DNA of 64,000 nt from Amycolatopsis jiangsuensis (GTDB lineage Bacteria; Actinomycetota; Actinomycetes; Mycobacteriales; Pseudonocardiaceae), in the NCBI RefSeq assembly GCF_014204865.1, contig NZ_JACHMG010000001.1, positions 434,001 through 498,000 of the forward strand. The letters are read 5' to 3'. The notes beneath the pieces were generated by a model that had not been told where the DNA came from, ran no database searches, and saw only the letters and a program-made list of their open reading frames with translations. Position numbers and translations under genes: made by a program. Shown one piece after another: positions 17,041 to 26,474 of the stretch (positions within the stretch are counted from its first letter, which is position 1; each line of letters opens with the position of its first letter).

Positions 17041-17634
17041 ATGCGGGCGGACGCCAGGAAGAACCGCGACCAGCTGCTCGCGGTGGCGGGTACGGCCCTC
17101 GCCGAGGAGGGCGTGACGGTGTCGCTGCGCGACATTGCCCGCCGGGCCGACGTCGGGCTCGCCACGCTGCTGCGGCATTTCCCGACCCGGGAAGCGCTGC
17201 TCGATGCCTTGCTGCGCACCCATTTCGACGAGATGGCGGCGCAGGCGGACGAGCTCGAAAACACGTGCTCACCCGAAGACGCTCTGGTCTCGTGGGTGCG
17301 CGACTGTGTCACGTGGACCACCGAGTACCGAGGGGTGACCGTGCTGATGGCGGCCGCCATCGAGGACACCGGATCCGCGCTCCACGCCTCGTGTGTCACT
17401 CTGCGCGCCGCCGGGGCGCGGCTGCTCGTCCGTGCCCAGGCGGCGGGCGTGGCCCGGACCGATCTCGACGGCACCGATCTGTTCGCGCTGATCGCCGCGC
17501 TCGCCTGGCTCGGCGATCAGCCCGCGCTCGCGTCCCGCGCCGGACACCTGTTCGACGTGGTCGCGAGCGCGATCCTGCCCGGTGTCACGAAGAGCGGGCC
17601 CGGACCGGAACGCCGCCCGCGCCGGCGCGGCTGA
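17041..17634 (+). CDS. TetR-family transcriptional regulator
   Basis: Repressor of 197 residues. The HTH in the first 60 residues reads ALAEEGVTVSLRDIARRADV then GLATLLRHFPTREALLDALL, the standard TetR DNA-binding pattern. The remainder is a helical ligand-binding domain of the SBP/YP_3662-like type with a basic tail. The ATG at 17041 sits behind AGAGGAG. It is divergent from the quinone oxidoreductase, and the interval contains nested GGTTCA half-sites. It most likely represses itself and that enzyme in response to an electrophile or quinone (inference). Confidence 0.88.
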   Translation: MRADARKNRDQLLAVAGTALAEEGVTVSLRDIARRADVGLATLLRHFPTREALLDALLRTHFDEMAAQADELENTCSPEDALVSWVRDCVTWTTEYRGVTVLMAAAIEDTGSALHASCVTLRAAGARLLVRAQAAGVARTDLDGTDLFALIAALAWLGDQPALASRAGHLFDVVASAILPGVTKSGPGPERRPRRRG

Positions 17635-17692
17635 GACGTCAGCGGGGGCTGCGCCTTGTGCTTCGGGGGAACGGATCCCGCGCTGAGACCGG

Positions 17693-17971
17693 TCACAGCG
17701 CGGGATGCCGGTCGCGGACCGGGCTGAGCGACTCGAGCAGGGGCGCGAGGTGCAGGTGGTGGACTTCACTTAATCCGGAACACTTTCCGGCTGGTTGTAC
17801 GTCAGGATCACCGACCGGGGCATTCAGCACATCCGACATGAGATCGGGCGAGGAGGTGTTGCCCGCAGCGTCGGACAACGCCAGGACCACCGCGTGATCC
17901 GCCCGCAACACCGTCACCGTCACACCAGCCACCAGCACCCACTCCAGGGTGCTCTTGACGAAGGTTCGCAA
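17693..17971 (-). CDS. Possible small protein, TTG start
   Basis: A 92-codon frame that could start at TTG 17971, which has GGAGGA eight bases upstream. The first part, RTFVKSTLEWVLVAGVTVTV, is mildly hydrophobic; the rest has no recognised motif. It sits between the convergent TetR and SpoIIE-phosphatase genes, in a 600-bp interval with no other candidate. It may be a real small gene or a chance frame. Confidence 0.3.
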   Translation of the reverse strand: MRTFVKSTLEWVLVAGVTVTVLRADHAVVLALSDAAGNTSSPDLMSDVLNAPVGDPDVQPAGKCSGLSEVHHLHLAPLLESLSPVRDRHPAL

Positions 17972-18239
17972 GCCAGAGTCCTCCGCGCTGACACACCTGT
18001 CCACGCGGGCGCGGCACCGTGGCGCGTCCTGTCCGTCCCGGCACGGCGACGGGCGTCTCTGCAGCGAACAATCTCGGCTCAGGTCGGCGACGCCGCGACC
18101 GCACAGTGGGTCTTCGACGAGATGCAGCCGCTCACGGTTGACAAGAGCGGCGTCGCAGCCCGGACGTGCGGATTCGGCGCAGCCCAGGACCAGAGCTCGC
18201 CCCGTGGGGTTCGGCTCAGTGGCGAAGCGGTGCGCTCGA

Positions 18240-20246
18240 TCACGGATCTTCGGTGGCCGCCGGATGCTGCTCGCCGGTTCCGAGGTCCGGGTCGGTGGTG
18301 TGGTGTACCAGGCCGACCAGCGTCATGATCATGTCGGCATTGGTACCCGGCGGCGCGTAGAGGCGCAGTTCACCGCCGTTGCCGCTGTGCCGGGCGGCGA
18401 GCCGGTGCAGGACCGCGACACCCGCGCTGGCCAGGTGGGAAACCCCGGTCAGGTCGAGCAGGAGCGACCGGGCCCCGGTCGAGCCCGCAAACGAGATCTC
18501 CCGCTCGACCGTGCCCGCGGTCGCCCCGTCCACGGGCCCGTCGATCCGGAAACGCGCCCCGGAGGTGGACGGTTGCTCGAGGACCAGCAGCGGATCCGCC
18601 TGCGCAGACCGCTGCACCGCGGTTCCCGAGGGCCGTGTGCCGGTGGTGAGCAAGGGAACCTGCCGGGTCAGGCGGTGACGCACGACGGCGGTGGTGCCGG
18701 TGGCGTCGTGCTCGATCTGGAGGTTGTCGATCAGGTTCGCGGTGACCTGCAGGCCCAGTCCCCGATCGGGTGAGGGGCGTGGCTCTCGCCACGAACCTTC
18801 GTCGGCGACGCGCAGCTCGGCGTGACCGGTGTCGGTAACCTCGCCGGTGACCGTCACGGTGTGCTGGTCGGCAGAGTCCACGTAGGCGTGATCGGCTGCG
18901 TTGGTGACCAGCTCCACCACCGCGTGCCGCAGCGCGTCGGCGTCCGTCGCGCCGACGTGGGCGATGTCGAGCCAGTCGTCGAGAGCGACGCGGATCTCGG
19001 CCAGCGACTCGCTCGTCGCCGCGGCGGTGAGCGAGAGGATGGGGGCCGGGGTCACGAGCTGGGCGGCCAGCAACGTGATGTCGTCACTGTGCCCGGTGGC
19101 ACGGGTGAGCAGCTCGATCGTCTGCGTGCACACCCGCTCCACCGGGGACGTCTCCGCGGTCCGCAGCCCCCGCCCGGCGACGGTGTCCGCGGCCACCTGA
19201 GCCAGCTCGACGGTGCTGGCCGCGATGTCCCGGCCGGGCCGTTCGACGATGCCGTCGGTGTAGATGAGCAGGACGTCGCCGGGGTCGAGCTGGGCGGTGG
19301 CGAGAGGAAACGCCGCGCCGACGCCCAGCGGGCCCGCGCCGGTGACGTCCAGGTATCGCGGCTCCCCGTGGGCGGGGACGAGCAGCGGGGGCGGGTGCCC
19401 GGCCGTGCAGTAGGTCAGCGACCCGTCGTTCGGGTCGAGTATCGCCACGCACACCGTCGCGGCGTGGGCGCCGGGAATGCGGTTGGCGACTGCGTCGAGA
19501 GCGGTGAGAGCCTCTGGGATGGTCGCGCCGGCCTGCAGCCGCTCGGCGGTGATCGCGCGCAGCTGTCCCATCACCGCGGACGCGGACACCCCGTGTCCGA
19601 CGACGTCGCCGACCACCAGCCCGACCTGGCCGCCGGGGAGGGTGACCCCGTCGAACCAGTCGCCGCCGGCGGCCGTGTCGGCGTCGGCGAGCAGGTAGCT
19701 GCCGGCGATGTGCACCCGAGGCAGGACCGGCAGGCCGGATGGCAGCAGCTCCCGTTGCAGGGCGGCGATCACGTCACGGGCTTGGCGGTAGCGGCGTTCG
19801 ACGTCGGCGGCCTGGGCCTGGGCGGCCAGCCGTTGCTGGGCCCGGGCGGTGACGTCGGTGATGTAACCGACGACGCCGCGGATCGCGCCGTCGTCGGTGA
19901 AACGAGGCGCGAGGTGCACGTCGAGGTACATCTCCCGGGGCTGGCCGGTCTCGTCGGCGCCGAGCTGCATACGCCACTCGTTCATCGTGTACGGCTCGGC
20001 GGTGTCATAGACCCGCTCAACCGCTTCGAAGATCTGCTGTCCACCGCCTTCGGGGAAAACCTCACGCAAGGGTGCGCCGATGAACTCCGATGATGTGGCG
20101 AGTGCCCGGTAGGCGGCGTTCGCAGCCACGAACCGCAACTGCGGGCCGTCCATCGCGGCCACCATCAGCGGCAGCTCTTCGAACGCCTCGCGCACCTGGA
20201 CAGCGTCCCCGACCCGCAGCTGCAGCAGCGCTTCGTCGTCCGACAC
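18240..20246 (-). CDS. PAS-SpoIIE phosphatase-HATPase-STAS multidomain regulator
   Basis: Signalling protein of 668 residues combining a whole partner-switching module in one chain. A PAS domain (about 15-135, LRFVAANAAYRALATSSEFI) is followed by a PP2C/SpoIIE serine phosphatase (about 160-375). The latter shows metal-site motifs AGGDWFDGV, VGDVVGHGVSAS and LLIYTDGIVERPGRD. Next come an RsbW-like HATPase (about 385-510; VVELVTNAADHAY, DRGLGLQVTANLI) and a C-terminal STAS domain (about 545-640; LLLDLTGVSHLASAGVAVL). The GTG at 20246 is chosen because AGGAGG lies nine bases upstream. Such proteins tune sigma-factor availability under stress; the cognate sigma factor is not in the window. Confidence 0.9.
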   Translation of the reverse strand: MSDDEALLQLRVGDAVQVREAFEELPLMVAAMDGPQLRFVAANAAYRALATSSEFIGAPLREVFPEGGGQQIFEAVERVYDTAEPYTMNEWRMQLGADETGQPREMYLDVHLAPRFTDDGAIRGVVGYITDVTARAQQRLAAQAQAADVERRYRQARDVIAALQRELLPSGLPVLPRVHIAGSYLLADADTAAGGDWFDGVTLPGGQVGLVVGDVVGHGVSASAVMGQLRAITAERLQAGATIPEALTALDAVANRIPGAHAATVCVAILDPNDGSLTYCTAGHPPPLLVPAHGEPRYLDVTGAGPLGVGAAFPLATAQLDPGDVLLIYTDGIVERPGRDIAASTVELAQVAADTVAGRGLRTAETSPVERVCTQTIELLTRATGHSDDITLLAAQLVTPAPILSLTAAATSESLAEIRVALDDWLDIAHVGATDADALRHAVVELVTNAADHAYVDSADQHTVTVTGEVTDTGHAELRVADEGSWREPRPSPDRGLGLQVTANLIDNLQIEHDATGTTAVVRHRLTRQVPLLTTGTRPSGTAVQRSAQADPLLVLEQPSTSGARFRIDGPVDGATAGTVEREISFAGSTGARSLLLDLTGVSHLASAGVAVLHRLAARHSGNGGELRLYAPPGTNADMIMTLVGLVHHTTDPDLGTGEQHPAATEDP

Positions 20247-20862
20247 GTGAGTGTTCCTCCTCGGCTGGCCGGAAACAGGCATCGCTCACCCGGAGCCTAA
20301 CGGGACCTCCGCCCCCGAGCCGGACAGGTGACCACCGATCCGTTCCCTACTCGCGTCGGGCGACTCACCACGAGCGTCCCGCTGGACGAGTTCGACGATT
20401 TTCACCACCGTGACCGGCCCCGGTCGAACGGCTACCACTGACTCGTCGACCGCACCGCCGAGGACCCTGTGCCCGCATCACCTGAATCCCGGCCGGCCTG
20501 ATCGACTGGGCCGACCGGTTTCGTCCGCGATCGGGAAGAGGCCCACGAAATCGGGCCACCGAATCAAGCCGGCCTGCCTGCCTGGCAACGACGATCTGAC
20601 CTGGACAGCGACCAACCGTTACCAGCGCACACCGGACGAGCGGAGAAGGGCGCCGGGTGGACATGAGCGCATCGCTGTCACGACGGTTCTTTTTTCCTTC
20701 TATGTACGAGGTATATTCCGAAGGGGGCAGCGAAGAGCAGGACTGCGATCGCCAGAACGATGACTCCTACGGGCCAAAGTATGGACGCCTTGCCGTAGGG
20801 ACGATCCGGAGCGACTCATGCTTGAAATCGGATCTCGACTTGACGAGTTTGAGCCAGCGTGA
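20247..20862. other. Lower-GC interval with a decayed membrane-peptide frame
   Basis: About 600 bp without a complete gene. Base composition drops from about 20.65 kb onward, with runs of T and A unlike the flanks. The only protein-like signal is a start-less transmembrane frame on the minus strand at 20678-20815. Together with the downstream recombinase remnant this looks like an eroded island. Confidence 0.45.
20678..20815 (-). pseudogene. Start-less single-helix membrane peptide frame (decayed gene)
   Basis: A 45-codon frame lies immediately after an in-frame TGA and lacks any ATG, GTG or TTG. Its translation contains a convincing transmembrane helix (ILWPVGVIVLAIAVLLFAAP) followed by a positively charged end (HRRKKEPS). 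An ATG at 20819 lies one base out of frame, so a single-base indel near the 5' end would restore a normal small membrane protein. It follows the 103-residue membrane gene on the same strand by about 45 bp. Confidence 0.4.
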
Positions 20863-21174
20863 CTAGAAAGGGTGGAACCCTTCGGCATGTGATCCGGATC
20901 TGATGGCCAGTTTCGGACTGTGTCGGGCACTCTCGCCGGCCGATGACTCCGAGGTCGATCTCATGAGGGATAGACACATTCTCGGCAGTACTCGGAGTAA
21001 AAACAGGAACAACAGCGCTTGACCCGCCTGGATGAGTCGAACGCGCCGGCTGTCATCGGCATACGCCAGCGAGGCGACGAGCGAAAACAGCACTACGAGA
21101 GAACTTGATGCGGACCAGCAGGCTGCCCATACGTAGTACAGCGGATCATCTTTCCTGTCGCCTCCTGTGGTCAC
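20863..21174 (-). CDS. Hypothetical two-helix membrane protein
   Basis: A 103-residue protein with two predicted membrane segments, SASSSLVVLFSLVASLAYAD and AGQALLFLFLLRVLPRMCLS, and a polar C-terminal tail. The GTG at 21174 is preferred because GGAG lies six bases upstream; the ATG at 21180 would abut that site. Codon use and base composition are less GC-biased than in neighbours, suggesting acquisition by transfer. No family was recognised. Confidence 0.55.
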   Translation of the reverse strand: MTTGGDRKDDPLYYVWAACWSASSSLVVLFSLVASLAYADDSRRVRLIQAGQALLFLFLLRVLPRMCLSLMRSTSESSAGESARHSPKLAIRSGSHAEGFHPF

Positions 21175-21261
21175 GCCCATCTCCTTTGTGTCGTACCTCG
21201 ACAAAAATATTCGAAACTATCTCAAACAGCAGGACTGAGAAGTCCTGGCGGCGCTCAACCC

Positions 21262-21690
21262 TGCCGCTTGGCGGTGTCCCGGTTTCTCGCCGGTCGCGAA
21301 CGGCTGCACCGCGTGCTGTCGGAGCTGACGCGCCGGCAGACCTCGGCCCTGCGCCAGGCGCAAGACGGCGAACCCGATGCCCCATTCACCCAGGGCCTGC
21401 GCACGACCTACAACGAACTGGAGGCACAGAAGAAGACAGCGCAAGCGGCGATCGCTGACCTCGACGCTGCTGACGAAACGGACCCGGGCAAGGCGAGCAC
21501 GATCTCGCCCTACCGTTCCTCGCGATGAACCTCGCCGACGCACCCGAGAAGCACCTACGGAGCCTGTTCGAGGCCCGGCAACTCGCGGTCCGCCTGATCG
21601 ACGACACCGAGGGGAGCACCATCGAGATCCGACTACCTGCCGACGAGCCACCCCAGATCGCCGTCCAGGCGGAAAAGACGAGTAAGACCA
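21262..21690 (+). pseudogene. C-terminal remnant of a large serine recombinase (frameshifted)
   Basis: Two overlapping frames together read as the tail of a large serine recombinase. The first (to about 21505) has the coiled helices RTTYNELEAQKKTAQAAIAD. The second has LPFLAMNLADAPEKHLRSLF, EARQLAVRLIDD and STIEIRLPADEP, the characteristic ending after the zinc ribbon. They are in different frames, joined by an indel near 21490-21505, and the catalytic N-terminal domain is missing. The frame then runs without a stop into the tRNA gene. This is the scar of an integrative element beside a tRNA. Confidence 0.65.
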
Positions 21691-21751
21691 TGCGATCCAC
21701 ACGCAAAACACCTGGTCAACGCACAGGATCGGCTTGTGTGGATGCTGTACG

Positions 21752-21825
21752 TGCCCCCGGTGAGATTCGAACTCACACTGGACGGGTTTTGAATCCGTTG
21801 CCTCTGCCAGTTGGGCTACGGGGGC
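21752..21825 (-). tRNA. tRNA gene with CAA anticodon (predicted Leu, class I fold)
   Basis: A 74-nt cloverleaf: acceptor stem GCCCCCG/CGGGGGC, T-arm GTGAG-TTCGAAT-CTCAC, and anticodon loop TTCAAAA giving anticodon CAA (plus-strand 21789-21791). No CCA is encoded. By anticodon it is tRNA-Leu, but the variable loop is only five bases (CCAGT), whereas leucine tRNAs have a long variable arm. The last anticodon-stem pair is an A/C mismatch. Such low-scoring tRNA-Leu(CAA) calls may be authentic unusual tRNAs or tRNA-like genes. Confidence 0.75.
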
Positions 21826-21994
21826 CGGTCGCGGGGGACTCTACGGGATCGCGGCTTCGTGGCCCTGGTCGGGGCAGTGTCACGCCCGCCACTTCGTGGT
21901 GAACGCCATCGTGAGAACTGCATCGTTCCCGGTAGGCTTGCGGTTCGCGGGTGACCGCGACGCACCGTCCCGTCGAACTGCCAGGAGGACACCG

Positions 21995-22603
21995 GTGACC
22001 GAACAGGCTGCCGAGGCCGGTACCGATACCGTGCCGCAGCGCCGCGTGCTCGTCGCCGAGGACGAGGCGCTCATCCGGCTCGATCTGGTCGAGATGCTGC
22101 GCGAAGAGGGCTACGAGGTGGTCGGCGAGGCCGGGGACGGCGAAGAAGCCATCAGCCTCGCCACCGACCTCAAGCCGGATCTGGTGATCCTCGACGTCAA
22201 GATGCCCAAGCTGGACGGCATCGAGGCGGCCGCCAAGATCACCGGCGACCGGATCGCCCCGGTCGTCATCCTCACCGCGTTCAGCCAGCGCGATCTCGTC
22301 GAACGGGCCCGGGAAGCGGGCACCATGGCGTATCTGGTCAAGCCGTTCGCCAAGCGCGACCTGGTGCCCGCGATCGAGCTGGCGGTCAGCCGGTTCTCCG
22401 AGCTGCAGGCGCTCGAGGCGGAGGTCGCCGGCCTCACCGACCGGCTCGAGACGCGCAAGGTCATCGACCGGGCCAAGGGCCTGCTGATGAGCCGCCAGGG
22501 CCTCACCGAGCCGGACGCTTTCCGCTGGATCCAGCGCACCGCGATGGACCGCCGCAGCACGATGAAGGCGGTGGCCGAGGCCGTGGTGGAGAGCATCGGC
22601 TGA
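21995..22603 (+). CDS. pdtaR: ANTAR-domain response regulator (PdtaR-like)
   Basis: Response regulator of 202 residues that binds RNA rather than DNA. The receiver domain (about 15-130) has the acidic pocket AEDEALIRLD and phospho-acceptor Asp67 in LVILDVKMPKLDG, plus the late lysine in YLVKPFAKRD. The C-terminal ANTAR domain (about 140-195; KVIDRAKGLLMSRQGLTEPD and FRWIQRTAMDRR) acts by antitermination on target transcripts. It matches Mycobacterium tuberculosis Rv1626 in domain order and in its location ahead of polA. The GTG at 21995 follows AGGAGGAC. The partner kinase PdtaS is not nearby, as is usual. Confidence 0.92.
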   Translation: MTEQAAEAGTDTVPQRRVLVAEDEALIRLDLVEMLREEGYEVVGEAGDGEEAISLATDLKPDLVILDVKMPKLDGIEAAAKITGDRIAPVVILTAFSQRDLVERAREAGTMAYLVKPFAKRDLVPAIELAVSRFSELQALEAEVAGLTDRLETRKVIDRAKGLLMSRQGLTEPDAFRWIQRTAMDRRSTMKAVAEAVVESIG

Positions 22604-23022
22604 CCCGTCCCCGCAGCACCGCGGAAGCGGGCGTGCCCCTGTCGGGTCGCGCCCGCTTCGTGCTGTCCGCGGCGGCTGTGCGCTGCGCAAACGGGCAGAT
22701 TTGCTACCTCGGGACGCGGTCGTCGTGCTTCGGGCCGCGACGGCGGACCCGGAGTTCCTAAACTGCGACCATCGATCAGGCCGTAAGTCAAGGGCTCCGT
22801 TCGGGCAGAATCGCGCACACGCAGTGTTAGTACTCGGAGATTCCCGTTGGGATGATCGAGTGTAAATCGTGGGTTAACGCTCTGATGACCGTCACGATGT
22901 GGATACAAGACGTGCTGTGACTCTGTGCAACGCCTCGTCCGGCGGCTACGTTCAGCGGCCAGTCGAAGTCCCAGTGAGGCCCCGTCGTTCACCGAGCGTG
23001 CGGGTGGCATATGGAGGAACGA
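22604..23022. other. Intergenic region upstream of livK
   Basis: No gene is seen in these 419 bp. A pdtaR terminator hairpin is at the left end, and a relatively AT-rich promoter-like zone lies at about 22820-22930 (for example GTGTAAATCG and GTGGATACAAG). A specific promoter or operator cannot be fixed by eye. Confidence 0.4.
22624..22659 (+). terminator. Hairpin terminator after pdtaR
   Basis: Perfect 10-bp inverted repeat GAAGCGGGCG (22624-22633) and CGCCCGCTTC (22650-22659), starting 21 bp after the pdtaR stop. There is no U-tract, as is usual for actinobacterial terminators. Confidence 0.6.
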
Positions 23023-24228
23023 GTGCAGAGAGCACGACTCACGAAGGTCATCGTGCTGGCGGCGGCGGGGGCGATTTCGCTCAGCGCGTGCGCGGCCCGT
23101 ACCGACACCGGCTCCGGCGGGGACAGTGCCGGCCCGCAGGGCGCGGCGCCGTCGGCGGCGGCCGACGCGGCGGATCCGGCAGGCGACGGCAAAGCGCAGT
23201 GCTCGCCGGTCTCGCTCGCCTACGCCGGCACCATCAACGGTGAGAACGCCGCGCTGGGACAGAACATCCTCAACGGCGCGAAGCTCGCCGTGGATCAGCA
23301 CAACAAGGCCAACCCGGGCTGCAAGGTCACCCTGAAGCAGTACGACACCGAGGGCACGCCGGACAAGGCGCCCGGCATCGTGAACCAGATCGTCAACACC
23401 CCGGCCATCATCGGAGTGATCGGCCTGCCGTTCTCCGGTGAGTCGAAGGCGGTCGGCAACATCTTCGACCAGGCCGGCCTGGTCAGCGTCACCCCGGCGG
23501 CGACCAATCCCGGGCTGGCGCAGAACGGCTGGAAGACCTTCTTCCGCGGGCTCGGCAACGACAGCACCCAGGGCCCGGCCGCCGCGAAGTTCATCACCGG
23601 CGAGCTGAAGGCGTCCAAGGTCTGCGTGATCCAGGACGACTCCGAATACGGCACCGGTCTCGCCGCGTCGATCACCAAGGCGCTCGGCGACAAGGCGACC
23701 TGCAGCGACAGCGTCAAGTCGAAGCAGACCGACTTCTCCGCGGTGGTCAACAAGGTCAAGGGCGCGAACCCGGACGCGGTGTTCTACTCCGGCTACTACC
23801 GCGAGGGCGCTCCGTTCGCCCAGCAGCTGAGCGACGCCGGGGTCGAGGCCAAGTTCGTCGGTCCGGACGGGGTGAAGGACGACGAGTTCGTCAAGGGTGC
23901 CGGCGACGCCGCGAGCAAGGCCTACTTCACCTGCCCGTGCGTGCCCGCCGACCAGTTCACCAAGTTCACCGAGGCGTACAAGGCCGCGGCGGGCAAGGAC
24001 CCGGGCACCTACTCGCCCGAGGCGTACGACATCGCGACGATCCTGCTCAAGGGCGTCGACGCGGGCAAGAAGGACCGCGCCGGGATGCTGGACTTCGTGA
24101 AGAACTACGACGGCCAGGGCCTCACCAAGCACTTCAAGTGGGACTCGCACGGCGAGCTGGCGAAGACGACCGTGTGGTCCTACAAGGTCGACGGCGGGAA
24201 GATCGTCCGCAACACCGAGATCAAGTAA
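23023..24228 (+). CDS. livK: Branched-chain amino acid ABC transporter, substrate-binding lipoprotein
   Basis: Extracytoplasmic receptor of 401 residues for the LivHMGF system. It begins with a lipoprotein signal ending LSAC (VLAAAGAISLSACAARTDTG), then a Gly/Ala linker. The periplasmic-binding fold has VSLAYAGTINGENAALGQNI, VIGLPFSGESKAVGNIFDQA, CVIQDDSEYGTG and DAVFYSGYYREGAPFAQQL. The GTG at 23023 is chosen over the ATG at 23011 because GGAGGAACG between them gives correct spacing. Ligands are probably Leu/Ile/Val, but urea or other amino acids are possible for this family. A strong hairpin separates it from livH. Confidence 0.9.
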   Translation: MQRARLTKVIVLAAAGAISLSACAARTDTGSGGDSAGPQGAAPSAAADAADPAGDGKAQCSPVSLAYAGTINGENAALGQNILNGAKLAVDQHNKANPGCKVTLKQYDTEGTPDKAPGIVNQIVNTPAIIGVIGLPFSGESKAVGNIFDQAGLVSVTPAATNPGLAQNGWKTFFRGLGNDSTQGPAAAKFITGELKASKVCVIQDDSEYGTGLAASITKALGDKATCSDSVKSKQTDFSAVVNKVKGANPDAVFYSGYYREGAPFAQQLSDAGVEAKFVGPDGVKDDEFVKGAGDAASKAYFTCPCVPADQFTKFTEAYKAAAGKDPGTYSPEAYDIATILLKGVDAGKKDRAGMLDFVKNYDGQGLTKHFKWDSHGELAKTTVWSYKVDGGKIVRNTEIK

Positions 24229-24249
24229 CCCCTTCGGCCCTGCGCGGTA

Positions 24250-24296
24250 CCGGGGTGTGCGGCGGGCGGCTCGACGCCGCCACGCGCACACCCCGG
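24250..24296 (+). terminator. Hairpin between livK and livH
   Basis: Perfect 12-bp stem CCGGGGTGTGCG (24250-24261) and CGCACACCCCGG (24285-24296). Hairpins behind a binding-protein gene typically stop part of transcription or protect the upstream mRNA, so that the receptor is made in excess of the membrane parts (family knowledge; here inferred). Confidence 0.6.
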
Positions 24297-24315
24297 CCCC
24301 ACTTGGAGAACTAGT

Positions 24316-25328
24316 GTGTCGATGACCCATGACCTCGGCTCCCTCGTCCTGGCCCAGGGCGACAGCTGGATCAACTTCGACGTCGATTCGTTCCTGAACC
24401 AGTTCTGGAGCAACACGATCGACGGTCTGTCCTACGGCAGCATCTACGCGCTCGTGGCGCTGGGGTACACCCTCGTCTACGGCGTGCTCAAACTGATCAA
24501 CTTCGCCCACTCCGAGGTGTTCATCTACGGCGCCTACGCGACGTGGTTCGTCTTCTACGGCCTCGGGTTCCGCCCCGGTGCGACCGCGGAGCTGCCGATC
24601 TTCGAACTGGTCGGGTTCCTGCTGCTCGCGCTCATCGCGGCGATGGCCGTCTCCGGCGGGACCGCGGTGGTGCTGGAACGGGTCGCCTACCGGCCACTGC
24701 GCAAACGCGGGGCGCCGAGGCTGGTCTTCCTGATCACCGCGATCGGTGCCTCGTTCGTGCTGCAGCAGATCCTGTTCATCTGGCGCGGTGGCAACCCGGA
24801 GAACAGCATTCGGCTGCTGCGCAACGACGAGGTCTTCGAGATCTTCGGCGCGAGCGTCACCAACGTCACCATCATCACCGTGATCGCCTCGATCCTGCTG
24901 ATGGCCGGCACCGACCTGTTCGTCAACCGGACCCGGTTCGGCCGCGGAATCCGCGCGGTGGCACAGGATCCGGACACCGCGACGCTGATGGGCGTCAACA
25001 AGGAACGCGTCATCATGACCACGTTCCTCATCGGTGGCCTGCTGGCCGGGGCGGCCGCGCTGTTCTACATGATGAAGATCCCGCAGGGCGCCTCGTACCA
25101 GGGCGGCTTCATCCTCGGCATCAAGGCGTTCACCGCCGCGGTGCTGGGCGGTATCGGCAACCTGCGCGGCGCGCTGCTCGGCGGTCTGCTGCTCGGCGTC
25201 GTGGAGAACTACGGCCAGTCGCTGTTCGGCGGGCAGTGGCGCGACGTCGTGGCGTTCGTGCTGCTGGTGCTGATCCTGATGATCCGGCCCACCGGCATCC
25301 TCGGTGAGTCGCTCGGAAAGGCGCGGGT

Positions 25329-25332
<4 letters not shown>
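24316..25332 (+). CDS. livH: Branched-chain amino acid ABC transporter permease LivH
   Basis: Integral membrane permease of 338 residues with about eight helices, one half of the channel. Typical segments are IDGLSYGSIYALVALGYTLV, GVLKLINFAHSEVFIYGAY and the loop MGVNKERVIMTTFLIGGLLA. The conserved ILGIKAFTAAVLGGIGN corresponds to the coupling region facing the ATPases. The GTG at 24316 follows GGAGAACTA. The stop overlaps the livM start (ATGA), indicating coupled translation. The N-terminus carries about 30 residues before the first helix. Confidence 0.92.

Positions 25333-26470
<1,138 letters not shown>

Positions 26471-26474
<4 letters not shown>

Noticed and set aside
20410..20866. Open frames of 69 and 117 codons on the plus strand
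   Set aside because: No ribosome binding site and no protein-like pattern; the plausible signal here is on the minus strand.
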